Source of the DNA: Lasioglossum baleicum
Lineage: Eukaryota > Arthropoda > Insecta > Hymenoptera > Halictidae
NCBI RefSeq assembly: GCF_051020765.1
Contig: NC_134937.1
Coordinates: 17,662,947 to 17,726,946, forward strand
Reading direction: 5' to 3'
DNA: 64,000 nucleotides
The translations under genes and the position numbers were made by a program. The notes below the pieces were generated by a model. That model worked only from the letters and a program-made list of their open reading frames with translations, searched no databases and was not told the DNA's origin. Shown here one piece after another: positions 23,790 to 33,954 of this stretch (the stretch's first letter is position 1; each line of letters opens with the position of its first letter).

Positions 23790-26700
23790 TGAATACATTC
23801 GGATTTATTTATTGAAAGATGATACATTTTTTAAAAGAAATTACTACTTCATACTGCTACGATTGATACATGTTTAATCCATTATATAAAAATGGTTAAA
23901 ATTACACAAAGTGAAATATGAAGCACAGTGTAAAATAAAATATAAAGTATAATTAAAAAATTGAAGTGGAATATACGAATCGATAATAAAACATCACTCA
24001 ACCCCAAGCTTCAAGAAAATAAATTCTTTAAAGCGTGGGGGTACTTCACCCCCTCGAAACCTTGTAAATAATTAAGCGATATCTAACACTCCATATTATC
24101 GCAGCGATTACTGTATGCGTGTCACGCAGCCAATTCGTAGCAAAGTAGCGTTGGCCGTAGTGTTAAGTGGCCGCGATGAAATGTAAAATATGCTTGTTAA
24201 CGCGATAGCTGGTTGGATCTGGGGTTCGAAAGGGGGTTGAAACGGCGCGGCAGCGACGAAAGAGGAGAAAGGGAGACAGAGAGGCGCAGTTTGCAGTCTG
24301 TACGAAGGGAGGTGTCGGGAAAAAAAAGGGAAAAAAGGTGGAAGGTACGTGGAGAGACTCGTCTGGTACTTTTATTAGGAGGCCATGTACTTTTCCCCCT
24401 TCGAACGAGCCTGTTCTATCTGTACGCGCAACTTTGTACGCAACTACACAGTTCTCCGTTCCGGAATGGCTGTAACTGGAGCTTCTCTAAGCTCGATGAG
24501 CTTCGACACTCTGTATTTCTCTCGTTCCTTTTGCTCTCTTGTTCCTTCTGTACATTTCATTCCCTTGCAATTATGTCCGCGTCCCTGGTAAAAAATAATT
24601 GATCGGCTAGGTCAGGGCGAAAATTCATCCATTTGCTTTTCTTTAGGCGCTGTAAATCATTTGATCTCGGTTTGTACTGTGAGATGTACTTTATAAAAAT
24701 GTGACATAGATGAATAAGCTGCACATTTTTATGCAAAAAGTGAAAGTTTAACGGAAAGTCTATTATCGATTCTGTTTTGCTGGAGAAGTTCAATTCCGAA
24801 ATAATTGAAAAAAAGAATATCACTTCAGCCAATTTTCCTGTTCCATTGATTTGAATAAATTGGTAGTGATACAGCAATGTTCACAATTTTTTGAGTTCAA
24901 GTGAACAGCAAAAGTGGCGGAGGGATAACCTAGGACGTTTTTGTAACCATTTCTAAGGATATAGAAATTTGACAGTAACAGATTTTGCAAATTTCAGTGA
25001 GCGTTACAGCGCTTCATTGCCCGACAGTAAAATCGAGTACTTCCGTCGGAGTCGAGACGTGGACACGATTTGTATCGAAACGGTAATTCTCGCCGAGAAA
25101 AAGGGAAGTGCTCGTCGTGGCACGTCCGTCGACGTCGCGAACCCTCGGCACGAGTTACGGGGACGCGAAATGAAAGTCCCAGGCAAATCCGATTCAAACG
25201 CGCTGGCCACGCTTCCTCGTTCTCCCCTTTCTCTCTCGTTTTGCTCGCCGCCCTCGATCTTCGTCGCCATCTTTTCTCATTCAGTCACGAACGTAATTCG
25301 TCGCCGTGAAACGTATCGCCCTGCATCCAATTTTCCACTAATTGGCATACACCGAACTCCCGGCCTGTCGGAACCACGATTTTTCTATCGGCGACCGGTC
25401 TCCGCCGTGATTAGCTCCAACCCTATGTTTAAAAACATGTTTCCTGGTTCGAACAAACAATCAACTCTAAAACTGATCGTAAGGATTAAAATCAATATTA
25501 TAAATTAATTTTTTAGACAATCAAACCTGTTTTTGTGCAGGTAACAATGGACTGTATAGACACAGAAGAAAATAAAATTACTCGTGATACGATTTTGACT
25601 ACTACCATTGGCACACGAATGTCCCTAATCCTCCGGAAAGCCTAGATCTGCATTTTCATGTGCGACGATCGCCGACACGGTCCGGCAGCCATAAAATATC
25701 CTGTGTTTCTCGCAGGAATCTACAGCCCCCTGGGTATAGCAACAGCCAAAGTGTCTCAGAAGTAGCGTCCGGAGCGAAGTTAACGTGGGCCCCGGCCCGA
25801 TTGTTTGTCCGAACGTTTCCGAAGTAGCCTACGATATCCGTTCAGCTTTATCTCGAACGAGTTAGAAGGGAAGTTTGCGTAAGAGAACCCCTGGGAGCCG
25901 TGGGATGACGAGAAACGCGTCTAGTCGGCTTTCCGGGGGTCGAAGGGAGGGATGGTGGTAGCGGGAGAAGCTTCCTGCAAAGAATATAAACAATGCGTTT
26001 TAATTAGAGGCCCCTTGGCCCGATGAATGCACAATTGTTGCCCTCCGGGGGCTTTGCGCCTCCCGGCACCCCGCTTCCTTCTTCGCTGCTTCCGGTTGGC
26101 AGGCCTGCGTGCGTTGTATATCAGATGCCCCGGCCTCAGATAGAACTAATTTTTCTAACAGTGCATAAACCGGAATGGTTTATTTTGCGTGGCATACTAA
26201 TCCTTCCGACCGGCGCGGCGCGGCGCGTAGCGACGCATACGTAATATTTCGCGCGAGACGCGAACACCACGTTCCTGGAATCGAAACGGCCTTATCTGCG
26301 AAGGAATTTCATCAGTTCCATCAGAATAATCTCGACGTTCAAGCTGCTTAGTATTCGTGACGTTTTGCCGATTGAAACGAGTACAAACACGACGCTGTTC
26401 CGAGCCGATGTTTGCTTGTTTAATCCACGGTGCAGTGGAATCTTGATTATCCGAACTAGAAGAAATAGATAATTCATTGTAGAAAACTGTGCGATTATTG
26501 TTTACTGATTCATTCGGACAGTAGAAGCTCCACTGTATCGAAGATTAAACAAGGATACACGATCCAAACTGTGTCGTGTTCGGACTCATTTGAATCAGAA
26601 AAATGCCGCGAATATAATTATATAAGTTTCGTAGAAAAACGATTGAAGAGACAAATGAGCTACAACAAATTTTGTCACTATATTTTTATGCCTGTATAGA

Positions 26701-27495
26701 ACAATACTCTTACGTCTTATGATTGTATCTGTATATTAGGATCTTAATTGTCGGACTTTACGTCGAGTCCTAGCGCAGCTCCAGGTAGTACGTCCGGGAA
26801 ACAACAAAAGAGATTCGTTCTCCAGGTGTCGTCGCGAGTGGAGCACACGTGTGCTCTCGCAGGTCCTCGCGATATTTCGCAAGGAGCTCGTACATGAACG
26901 CAATTTAGCCGCGTCGACGATTCTGTTGCGAGACGTGGAATCTTTTAGTCGACGCAGCCCCGGGACCGGGTTTGCGGAGGAAGGGGATTCCGACACGCGC
27001 TACCTGGCAACGACATACCAACACCGTCTCTCTCCGGCAAACCCGAGCTAATATATGGCGTTGTCATTGCGCATTACAATAGGAGTTACGTTACGTAAGC
27101 CGGTCACGTGTTCTGCTTTGCCGCGCACCACCGTTCCGTTGCTGCGGCTCACGCACGTGTACATGTGCCCTGTCTTGGCCCTGCCACCCTCCTCGACCAC
27201 CACCGCAAACCATCCCGGGGGAATTATGGTCACGTGTTCAGGTGAGGTGCACGCACGACGCCTTGCACCGCGGCCCGATTGTTATGGGACTTCTCTCGCA
27301 ACGTGCGTCCTTGGACCTTCGAGTGGAATTCGGTGTCCGCGGCCCTTCAACACTACCCCGAGCCCGTTAAAATCATTTCAGATTTTCTCAAGTGAAAAAC
27401 GTACACAATTGCTGGCCACTGGATCAGTCTGATCCGTCACGCTTCGAGGTGAAACGTTATTTCGGTGAACTCGGGCGGAGCCGAACATTTTTCTA
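23790..27495. other. long non-coding stretch with a short hairpin
   Basis: AT-rich to about 24,000, then alternating GC-rich blocks (24,200-24,560, 25,000-25,430, 25,640-26,280 and 26,750-27,480). Open frames up to 179 codons overlap on both strands without known domains. Purine-rich sequence occupies 24,230-24,350. No exon called. Confidence 0.45.
23999..24042. repeat. short imperfect hairpin
   Basis: ACCCCAAGCTTCAAGAA pairs with TTCTTTAAAGCGTGGGGGT across a loop of a few bases, with about two mismatches and one bulge. I do not recognise it as a known RNA or transposon end. Confidence 0.5.
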
Positions 27496-27674
27496 AGGGT
27501 GGATTTATAGTGGAGCTGCGAAGATATCGATGATAGCGGCGCGGTGAAAAGAAAACAACATTCGTGACAACATTTCGACACATACTAATGAAAAAGTACA
27601 TATGTGTTTTCTTTGTTTTCCTTTTTTTTCACCGCACAGATCTCACCTCGCTGCTCTACTATAAATCCACCCTA
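27496..27674. mobile_element. 179-bp TIR miniature element
   Basis: AGGGTGGATTTATAGTGGAG at the left end pairs with AGGGTGGATTTATAGTAGAG read inward from the right end (one mismatch in 20). A second inner pair (GCGGTGAAAAGAAAAC with GTTTTCC..TTTTCACCGC) makes most of the element fold on itself. It is non-coding. The superfamily is undetermined because the target duplication is unclear. Confidence 0.8.
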
Positions 27675-28275
27675 AATGGGGAGTACTATTGATTTTTTTG
27701 GTTATTGCGATACCTCTCGTTAAACTCGATGGAATTTGGGTACTTGAACCTTTTTTTATTGCCCGTACTTGCAGAGTTTATTGAATGGTTTAATTGACGG
27801 AATGTCGTGCGTCTTCAGACGGGCCGATCCCAGTTCGGGGGCCATCGCCGATCTTCGGTGACAATCGGTCGCAAGGCTTCTACCGCGGCTTCATAATTAA
27901 AGAACACAACGTTGTACTTTGTCAACCGCGTCGGTTGTCACCGGCATTAGATTAAATAGTGAAATGAATAAGTTTGATTGACTCCATTGTTCTGACGCTG
28001 TTTAAACGTTGCAGATTCGTTGAAGACCACTGTGGCAGAATCAGGTAATTACTACTACTTTCCAATTTATCCAAACATCACTCTCACAAAATCGACATTT
28101 GCTTCTCTATTTTCTTCTGCACGTTTGCGAATTGAGCGACTTTAGGAACACTGACTGTAGATCCACTTTTGGAACACTGTGTGTCTATTCTATTGTCTGT
28201 TGTGTTCGGTCATTTTACCCGAGATAAAGATTTTATTCATTTCTTCCTTTTACAAATCAGAATATAGTTACTAAA
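27675..28275. other. non-coding stretch, no gene recognised
   Basis: 600 bp of mixed sequence between two repeat insertions. No exon, RNA gene or repeat recognised. Confidence 0.45.
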
Positions 28276-28370
28276 AGAGCTTCCCAAAAAAAGTTCAAAT
28301 CGTATAGTACGATATTTAAAAAGTTATCGTTTTTTTTTTTAGAGCGTCCGAATATTTATTCGAGTAACTG
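28276..28370. mobile_element. Tc1-like half element (family E, copy 2)
   Basis: Reverse-complemented, this matches the left arm of the foldback at 10,985-11,080: GAGCGTCC, a long A/T run, ACGATTTGAACTTTTTTT and GGGAAGCT. Its outer end reads ..GAGTAACTG followed by TA, so it keeps the true terminus that is lost on the right side of copy 1. The other half is absent. Confidence 0.75.
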
Positions 28371-28395
28371 TATTTATCTATAGTGTCGAAATATT

Positions 28396-28480
28396 GGTGC
28401 TACGTGGCGAGATATCTCGTCAAAAGCGTTTATCGGTCAGTACCGGAGCGCGAGATATCTCGTCCGTGGTAGCCAAGGCG
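28396..28480. mobile_element. TTAA-associated miniature element (family P4)
   Basis: The palindrome CGAGATATCTCG occurs at 28,408-28,419 and again at 28,451-28,462. It is flanked by an imperfect inverted pair, GGTGCTACGTGG and GGCTACCACGGA. The right end GCCAAGGCG abuts TTAA at 28,481-28,484, like GCCAAGGGG-TTAA at 60,071-60,083. The left boundary and its TTAA are not clear, so the ends are approximate. Confidence 0.55.
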
Positions 28481-28484
28481 TTAA

Positions 28485-29299
28485 ACACCAAAAAAGTGAC
28501 AGGGTAAATTTTAGAATCGTCAGCTAAGCCGCTTATTGCCTCATTTTATCCACACATTTATTGTCCTAAATCCACAAGATTCGCGGTCTAATTACGAATT
28601 ACGGTCCCCAGCGTGTTCCTCTAATTGTCTAGCACCGTGTTTTCTCGTTCCACGAGGACAGGAAATTATTCGAGAACTAATTGAAGAAGAGAGATCCCGT
28701 TGTCGGAAGAAAATAGAAATACCTTCCCGTTGTGCGTTAAAACACGGCACGCTGATCGGTACAGCGAATGGTATTGTTTTCGGTTCGCGGCTCCTTTCGC
28801 GGCTGATCCCGCGCGCATTACGAGTCGAGGAACGCGTTTACTGCGCTGGAAAAGCCCGGCCCGAGTCACAAAGCCCGCGAAGTATGCCAAACGCCGAATC
28901 GTGCTCGACAACGCCGAGAACGAGCTTCCGTTTTGGCATCGAATTCGCGCTATCCTCGAGCAATGATAACGACAACGATAGCAACCTGCCCTTTTCTCGC
29001 TGCTGCGCGCGGGGTGGAGCGACATCGAGCATACGCCACTTTCGGAGTAAAATGGAAATTTCACCTCGGAACAGTGTCGTAATCTGCACGGAGAGACGAC
29101 ACTCGGCTCCGAAATTACGTTTATAAGACCGGGAATTGTCGCTGCGGGCTGTTTGGATACGCGAACGACCTTTCGATGCACACTCCAGCACAATTCCATT
29201 CTTGTAACACCGATGTAACTGCAATTTCGGTCGTGTTAATTTGCGATTAGTAGGCTGCTGATTTTATACACGTGTAACACGAAACTGAGCAGGTGCAAT
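28485..29299. other. GC-rich non-coding stretch
   Basis: Open frames of 196, 177 and 128 codons overlap on opposite strands. They look like shadows of one another and contain no recognisable domain, so none is called as a gene. Confidence 0.45.
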
Positions 29300-29303
29300 T
29301 TAA

Positions 29304-29340
29304 CACTAAACTTTCCACCGGTAGGTTCCAGATTCTTGTT
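29304..29340 (+). mobile_element. TTAA-type end fragment (family P1)
   Basis: TTAA (29,300-29,303) is followed by CACTAAACTTTCCACCGGTA, a variant of the P1 terminus. No matching right terminus is seen nearby, so this is a solo end or a truncated copy. Confidence 0.5.
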
Positions 29341-29397
29341 TCGCGATTATTGAAATTATAATTATAGGGTAAGATTGCTCGAGTCGATTGTCTGCGT

Positions 29398-29570
29398 GAA
29401 TTGCAGGAGACTGGAGCGAAATATAGCAATTCATTCTGATTTATAAATGATTTTATCATTTTAACAACTTCAGCAATTAAATTATTTTAGCCTTTCTACT
29501 ATTTCAAGTTGTGCCTACCTATTTTCGTCAGAGAAAATTCATAAAATCCGTGGTCGAGTTATAAGAATGG
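29398..29570 (+). repeat. family A miniature element, copy lacking left terminus
   Basis: The interior block ATTGCAGGAGACTGGAGCGA matches ATTGCAACAAACTGGAGCGA at 36.9 kb. The right end GTGCCTACCTATTTTCGTCA then TTCATAAAATCCGTGGTC matches the family right end. The left terminus is not recognisable. Confidence 0.65.
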
Positions 29571-30255
29571 TTCTCCGGCCGAGGGTTGAAAACAGAGGGA
29601 AGAATACCGACTGCATATTCGGTACAGTAGTCTAGCCCGAGTCGCGCAGATGCACTGTAATCGGTCCGTGTAATGAAACGCATCTCACCGGAGCGTGACG
29701 CTATTAAATCGACCGGTCGTCGACGGAGAAACGCGACCCAATCGAATTAAGGACGAGCGCGTAACATTCGGAACGTGAACGCTCGCTGGAGACAAATCTC
29801 CGGCTGTCGGTTCGTGCGGGTATGGGATTGATGCGGCGAGAAAGGGTTGAGGCGTGGGCGGTGCGCGACGGTAAGGGGGGATCGCGAACGACAACGGGCG
29901 TCGGCGGCGTTCGCGTACTCCCGCGACGGCTGCAGAAATTAATATAAATCTCATTTCCTCTCGGCTCGGATACACCGAGGCATTGTCTTACTCCGTTCTA
30001 TCCTGTTTCCAAACCCCCGCACCCGAGCCAACCCCTGTGTAACCCGAGCATCCGTCGAACACGTGCGCTATTCTCTCCGCTCGGGACCGAGAAAAAACGA
30101 GGAGAGCCAGATGATGGGGGCTGGGATCTAATAAATCGGGATCTAATAAACACGAAACATCCATCGTATGATAGCCGGGGACGTCGACGATCGACAGGGG
30201 TGGAAATTGGGTTACCGAGACACTCGCGAATGGATTCGGGAGAAACGATCGAAAG
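29571..30255. other. GC-rich non-coding stretch
   Basis: No exon or RNA gene recognised. Open frames of about 100 codons on the minus strand show no domain. Confidence 0.45.
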
Positions 30256-30397
30256 AGATGAAAGTATTTGCTCAGAGTTCTGAACTGTTGATAGATAATT
30301 GAAAACTTATAATTATATATATAACAGTGGGTGTACAAAGTATTTGTTCAGAGTTGTAAACTGTTGACAGATAATTGGAAACATATAATTATGTATA
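30256..30397. repeat. two-unit tandem repeat carrying a transposon end
   Basis: Two units of about 73 bp share AGTATTTGYTCAGAGTT, AACTGTTGAYAGATAATTG and CATATAATTAT-type blocks. Unit 2 begins with CAGTGGGTGTACAAAGTATT, a variant of the family D terminus. The next terminus at 30,398 reads CAGTAGGTGTACAAACTATT. A duplication involving the transposon end is the simplest explanation. Confidence 0.65.
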
Positions 30398-30530
30398 CAG
30401 TAGGTGTACAAACTATTCGTACACCTTTTAAAAACTAATAACTTTTTTATAATTGTACCAAACGACCTGATTTTTATAATCAATTGGAAGTGATGTACAA
30501 AAGAGATTTCCAAGAATTGAAAGAAAAGAT
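30398..30530 (+). mobile_element. Tc1-like end (family D, copy 2)
   Basis: The left end follows TA and reads CAGTAGGTGTACAAACTATT. The next 110 bp match the reverse complement of the right end of the element at 15,475-15,871, including CTTTTTTATAATTGTACC and AACGACCTGAT. The right terminus is not recognised, so this copy is truncated. Confidence 0.7.
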
Positions 30531-30627
30531 GTCAAAGAAAATTTAAAATATATGTTTTGTAGATCTATACGTTAGTTATACACATACTGAGAAAGATTAG
30601 AAAAATAATAAAACTGATTTCATAAGA

Positions 30628-30715
30628 AACGATTGTATAGATATCTTTAATAGTGCACGTATTATAACAGGAGCCGCACAAAGCCTAAATAAAATCAATC
30701 TTGTCATTTTTATAA
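30628..30715 (+). repeat. family P1 internal fragment
   Basis: ATTATAACAGGAGCCGCACA then AAGCCTAAATAAA and TTGTCATTTTT aligns with ATTGTAATAAAAGTTGCACA, AAATCTAAATAAA and CTGTCATTATT at 60,827-60,870. About 70 percent match by eye. Termini are absent or decayed. Confidence 0.5.
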
Positions 30716-31927
30716 GGGAACATGAGGTTGTCGTTTATTTAACTTTTTCTACCATTGAAGTGGGTTCACTGACTATCACATTTGACCAAACATCGCGTAA
30801 CGCTGTGTCATCGATATGTTAATTTAAAACGGTACTAAATGAATTTACGTCAACATATTAGTTTCGTGTGATTGAAACATTTGAAGAAAGAAATCTCTAT
30901 TTAGCTCCTATTTCTTGGGACTGATGCAGACAATTTTCATTTTGCATAAAGACCTGCTCTTTCTCCAGGAGAAGGCTAATAAAGAAAAACTAGGTCCGGC
31001 AAGAAACCTCTGAACGTCTGAAAAAGTTTAAAACAGTCGTTTAGTATTCCGTCCCATTTAATTCGTCTCCTAAGTGACAGTCGTTTTCATAAATGAAAAG
31101 GACCTCCTCAAGTTTTACCAGCTGAGGTGAATTTTTTCTTAGGAGAAACCACAGAAAAAGATTGCGTTTCCCGGTCCCTTCTAATTAATCAAGCATGGAT
31201 AAATACGTTTAACCATCGCGAAATTATAGTAGCCACGCTATATTTTATATTTTAAAAAAATATATTTGTTGAATAGTTTTTCTTTAACGCATCTCGGTCT
31301 CGATAAATTTTCATGTATCATAAAATTTCGGAAGATTTGACACCTTTGATAGAAATAGTGTTCGTCTTGAAATTATTATTGATGAAGAAACAAAGAATTA
31401 TTGTTAATTAGTGATTATTAGATTCGGAAACGTTAACATTGGATTTCAATGCTGCGGATATTCGCGTGTGGCAGCGTGTCCGCTTTGAAAAGCGTTGAAA
31501 CACATTAAACGAGGGAGGGCTCTTAATTACAGGATGCTTGAAAATTTGTAAACATCGTGTACATTTTACTTGGAACACTATGCGCAGCTAGATGAGCGAG
31601 ATACGCCCAATGGCGGGTCGACGTAGCGCGATTAATTAGTCCCGTTCCAGGGTATTCTCGCTGACGCAGCGGCAGATCCGCGGCCACGGGCATATAATAA
31701 TTGAGAATCGATGCTTTCACGGCGTTCATAGTTCGCGGATAATTGATACACCGTCAAGTTTCCGTTCGGCGTTACGCCGCTCCGGTCTGCAGCTCCGTGA
31801 ACAGGGAACGCGGGCCCTATTGTCACCGGAAGTTAATTACGCGGCGATTGACGGCTTACGAAATTTATCGAAAATTTGTCTCTCGCGCCTGGCCTCCGCC
31901 TCTCTGTCCCCTGTATTCCTGATAATT

Positions 31928-31955
31928 AGACTGCGAATTTTATGCGTTTCCACCG
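31928..31955 (-). repeat. family A terminus, isolated
   Basis: TAGACTGCGAATTTTATGCG is a one- or two-base variant of the family A end. What follows fits the reverse complement of the right end better than the left end. No opposite end is found. Confidence 0.5.
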
Positions 31956-32198
31956 TATTTAAACATTTAATTAAGTCACACATTTATTCCACATCAAACC
32001 CTTTTGATGGGAAAGTCAATCATTCAATAATTACTTCCTGGGAAATCGTGCTACGTTGATTTTCCACAATAATTCATAATAATTGCCGTTTGATATCACG
32101 CGTTCGATGGTTTTCTGAAAAAAATAAGTTGACTGTGATTCCTTGAACGAACCACTGAAAATATCGATAAGTGTGGACAAAATAGAAATTATGAATAA

Positions 32199-32653
32199 TA
32201 TCTCCAAAAATATTGATTGTACGCAAAAATGTTTCAGATGAAAGTTGTTTAGTACCGAGGGGGGCATCATGTGGTTGGACTTTTATTTTTCCCGGCGGAC
32301 ACTCCAAGGTGAGGTACACGTGAAGGTCAGCTTTCTTTTTTTAAATGAAATGTCCTATTTTTTATACCATAGATCGATACTTCTTAATAGTTAACGAGAT
32401 GTTATCCACAGAAGAAGGAAAATTGTTTCTATTATATCTCGTTAACTATTAGATTTAGGACATATGGAAGACGATACATTTTTACTCGGTATTCGATAGT
32501 CTATCGATTCATGATACAGAAAGTATGTGACCTTCTCCTCACCTTGGAATGTCCCCCGGAAAAAATAAAAGTCCAACCACATGATGTCCCCCTCGGTACT
32601 GGACAATTTTCATCTGAAACATTTTTGCGCACAATTAATATTTTCGGAGATGT
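32199..32653. mobile_element. large palindromic (foldback) element, about 455 bp
   Basis: The outer arms 32,199-32,333 and about 32,515-32,653 are reverse complements at close to 90 percent by eye. Matching blocks include GCAAAAATGTTTCAGATGAA, AGTACCGAGG, ATCATGTGGTTGGACTTTTA and CCAAGGTGAGG. The inner arms also pair: AATAGTTAACGAGAT near 32,386-32,400 with ATCTCGTTAACTATT at 32,436-32,450, and TGTCCTA with TAGGACA. Almost the whole segment can fold into one long stem. No coding frame. Confidence 0.85.
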
Positions 32654-33414
32654 TCGTCTGTAACGCTTTACAATGTTCACCCTGTAAATACCTTGACAAA
32701 CTGCATTTATCGATGTTTGTACAAACCACTGCGCACAGGTGCAAACGTGTATGTAACGCATTCATTATTATTTACATAAAGTTTCACGAAGCTCTCGATT
32801 AAACGCTTAACAATGTCAAACGTAGTCAAACTATTTTCTACTGTTTTAGACAATCGTGCTATAAATATAAAAAATAGAGTAAACATGCACTTTTGATAAA
32901 GTAATACTTTTATCATGAAAGAAGCTGATTCCGCATTTTACTTTTTTTATAAAATCAAGTAAGAAAATGTGAGTTTGCATAAGGACTTGAGCTGCGCTCA
33001 GAGGGTAAACATCGTGGTACGAGAAAGAGATATTTGTTGTGGCAGATGAAAGATTCGAGCATCGAATTGCGGGAATTTCTGCAAAGCAAATTTCCGAGGG
33101 AACAATGTGTACAAACATGTGAAAACGTCCAGATCCGTCATCAAGCACTGGACGACAGCTTTTCGACCGGTTTTCCTAGTCCGGTTACACAGGAACGCGG
33201 CAGAGAATTTCCATGTTATTTCTCCGTGGAGGTGCGCCGAGCGAAAGAGCCAGTGTAAGTTTACACAACGAATGGACAGGAAACCTGGGTTCAGTCTGTC
33301 GGCCCTTTCCCTTTGCTGTTGCTAAAGGGCCGGTGCGACGATACAAGAAACAAAGGTTGCTCGTCGGTTTACCTTTGCGCCCTCGGACTCGGATTTGAAC
33401 CCTATCAGCGAGAG
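32654..33414. other. non-coding stretch, no gene recognised
   Basis: Mixed sequence without exon or RNA gene. A tRNA B-box-like string in reverse (near 33,390) lacks pairing arms and is not a tRNA. Confidence 0.45.
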
Positions 33415-33541
33415 TACAGAATGATCTGTCGGTGCAACCGAATAGGGGGCGATTCTACATTAAAAAATAAGTCAAAAATATACAATAAAATTTTTTCGTG
33501 CGAGCCACCGCTTTTTTGAGATAATCGACTTTGAAAATCCG
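33415..33541 (-). repeat. family C repeat, inverted copy (left arm of an inverted pair)
   Basis: Reverse-complemented, this matches 33,824-33,954. Shared blocks are GGGGCGATT..ACATTAAAAA, ATAAGT and AATTTTTTC, then ATCGACTTTGAAAAT against ATCGAGTTTGAAATG. The two copies face each other about 280 bp apart, giving long TIR-like arms. Confidence 0.7.
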
Positions 33542-33573
33542 CCAAGTTCGCAAGCATTTGTGTAAGCGAAGTA

Positions 33574-33620
33574 TTAGGTTGTTGCATATGAAATGTCCAA
33601 TTTTTAGCAATGACATTAAA
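33574..33620 (+). mobile_element. mariner-like terminus
   Basis: A TA at 33,572-33,573 is followed by TTAGGTTGTTGCATATGAAA and TGTCC, a pattern I recognise as a mariner-family TIR. No opposite TIR is visible before 33,790, and the following 150 bp contain no transposase motif, so only one end remains. It lies between the two family C arms. Confidence 0.6.
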
Positions 33621-33789
33621 CAAACGCAATTTTGTAGCCAATGTATTCTATCTGCAAATTTCAAGTCTCCTGATTCTATTACAGTAAAAAGAATAAAACT
33701 GATAATTATGAGACTAAAACAGATTGCAATATCCCAACATTTTCCTACAATTAACATAGCGAGTTTTTATACTGTGCTACTCGTTTGTA

Positions 33790-33954
33790 AGTAGATCTGG
33801 TCGACTATGATCAGACACGTCAGACGATTTCCATTTCAAACTCGATTTTCTCGAGAACGAAGTCTCGGGTGAAAAAATTCAAATCTACATTTTCCACTTA
33901 TTTTTTAATGTGCAATCGCCCCTGATTGTACCACCAGCCGCCGATCGCCCTGTA
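33790..33954 (+). repeat. family C dispersed repeat
   Basis: Carries the family's ordered blocks: TATGATCAGACACGTCAGAC, CAAACTCGATTTTCTCGAGA, ACGAAGTCTCG, CTTATTTTTT and a final GCCGATCGCCCTGTAT. Related copies are at 37.4 and 45.2 kb (same orientation) and 33.4 kb (inverted). Confidence 0.7.

Larger units (their letters stand above)
30531..32198. other. AT-rich stretch with repeat fragments
   Basis: No gene recognised. It contains a fragment of family P1 at 30,628-30,715 and a family A end at 31,928-31,955. The rest is AT-rich to about 31,450 and mixed after that. Confidence 0.45.

Noticed and set aside
28536..29224. Frames of 196, 177 and 128 codons
   Set aside because: Opposite-strand shadows of each other, with no recognisable domain.
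33380..33410. tRNA B-box-like sequence on the minus strand
   Set aside because: Flanking bases do not form a T-stem and no A-box or acceptor pairing is found at the right distance.
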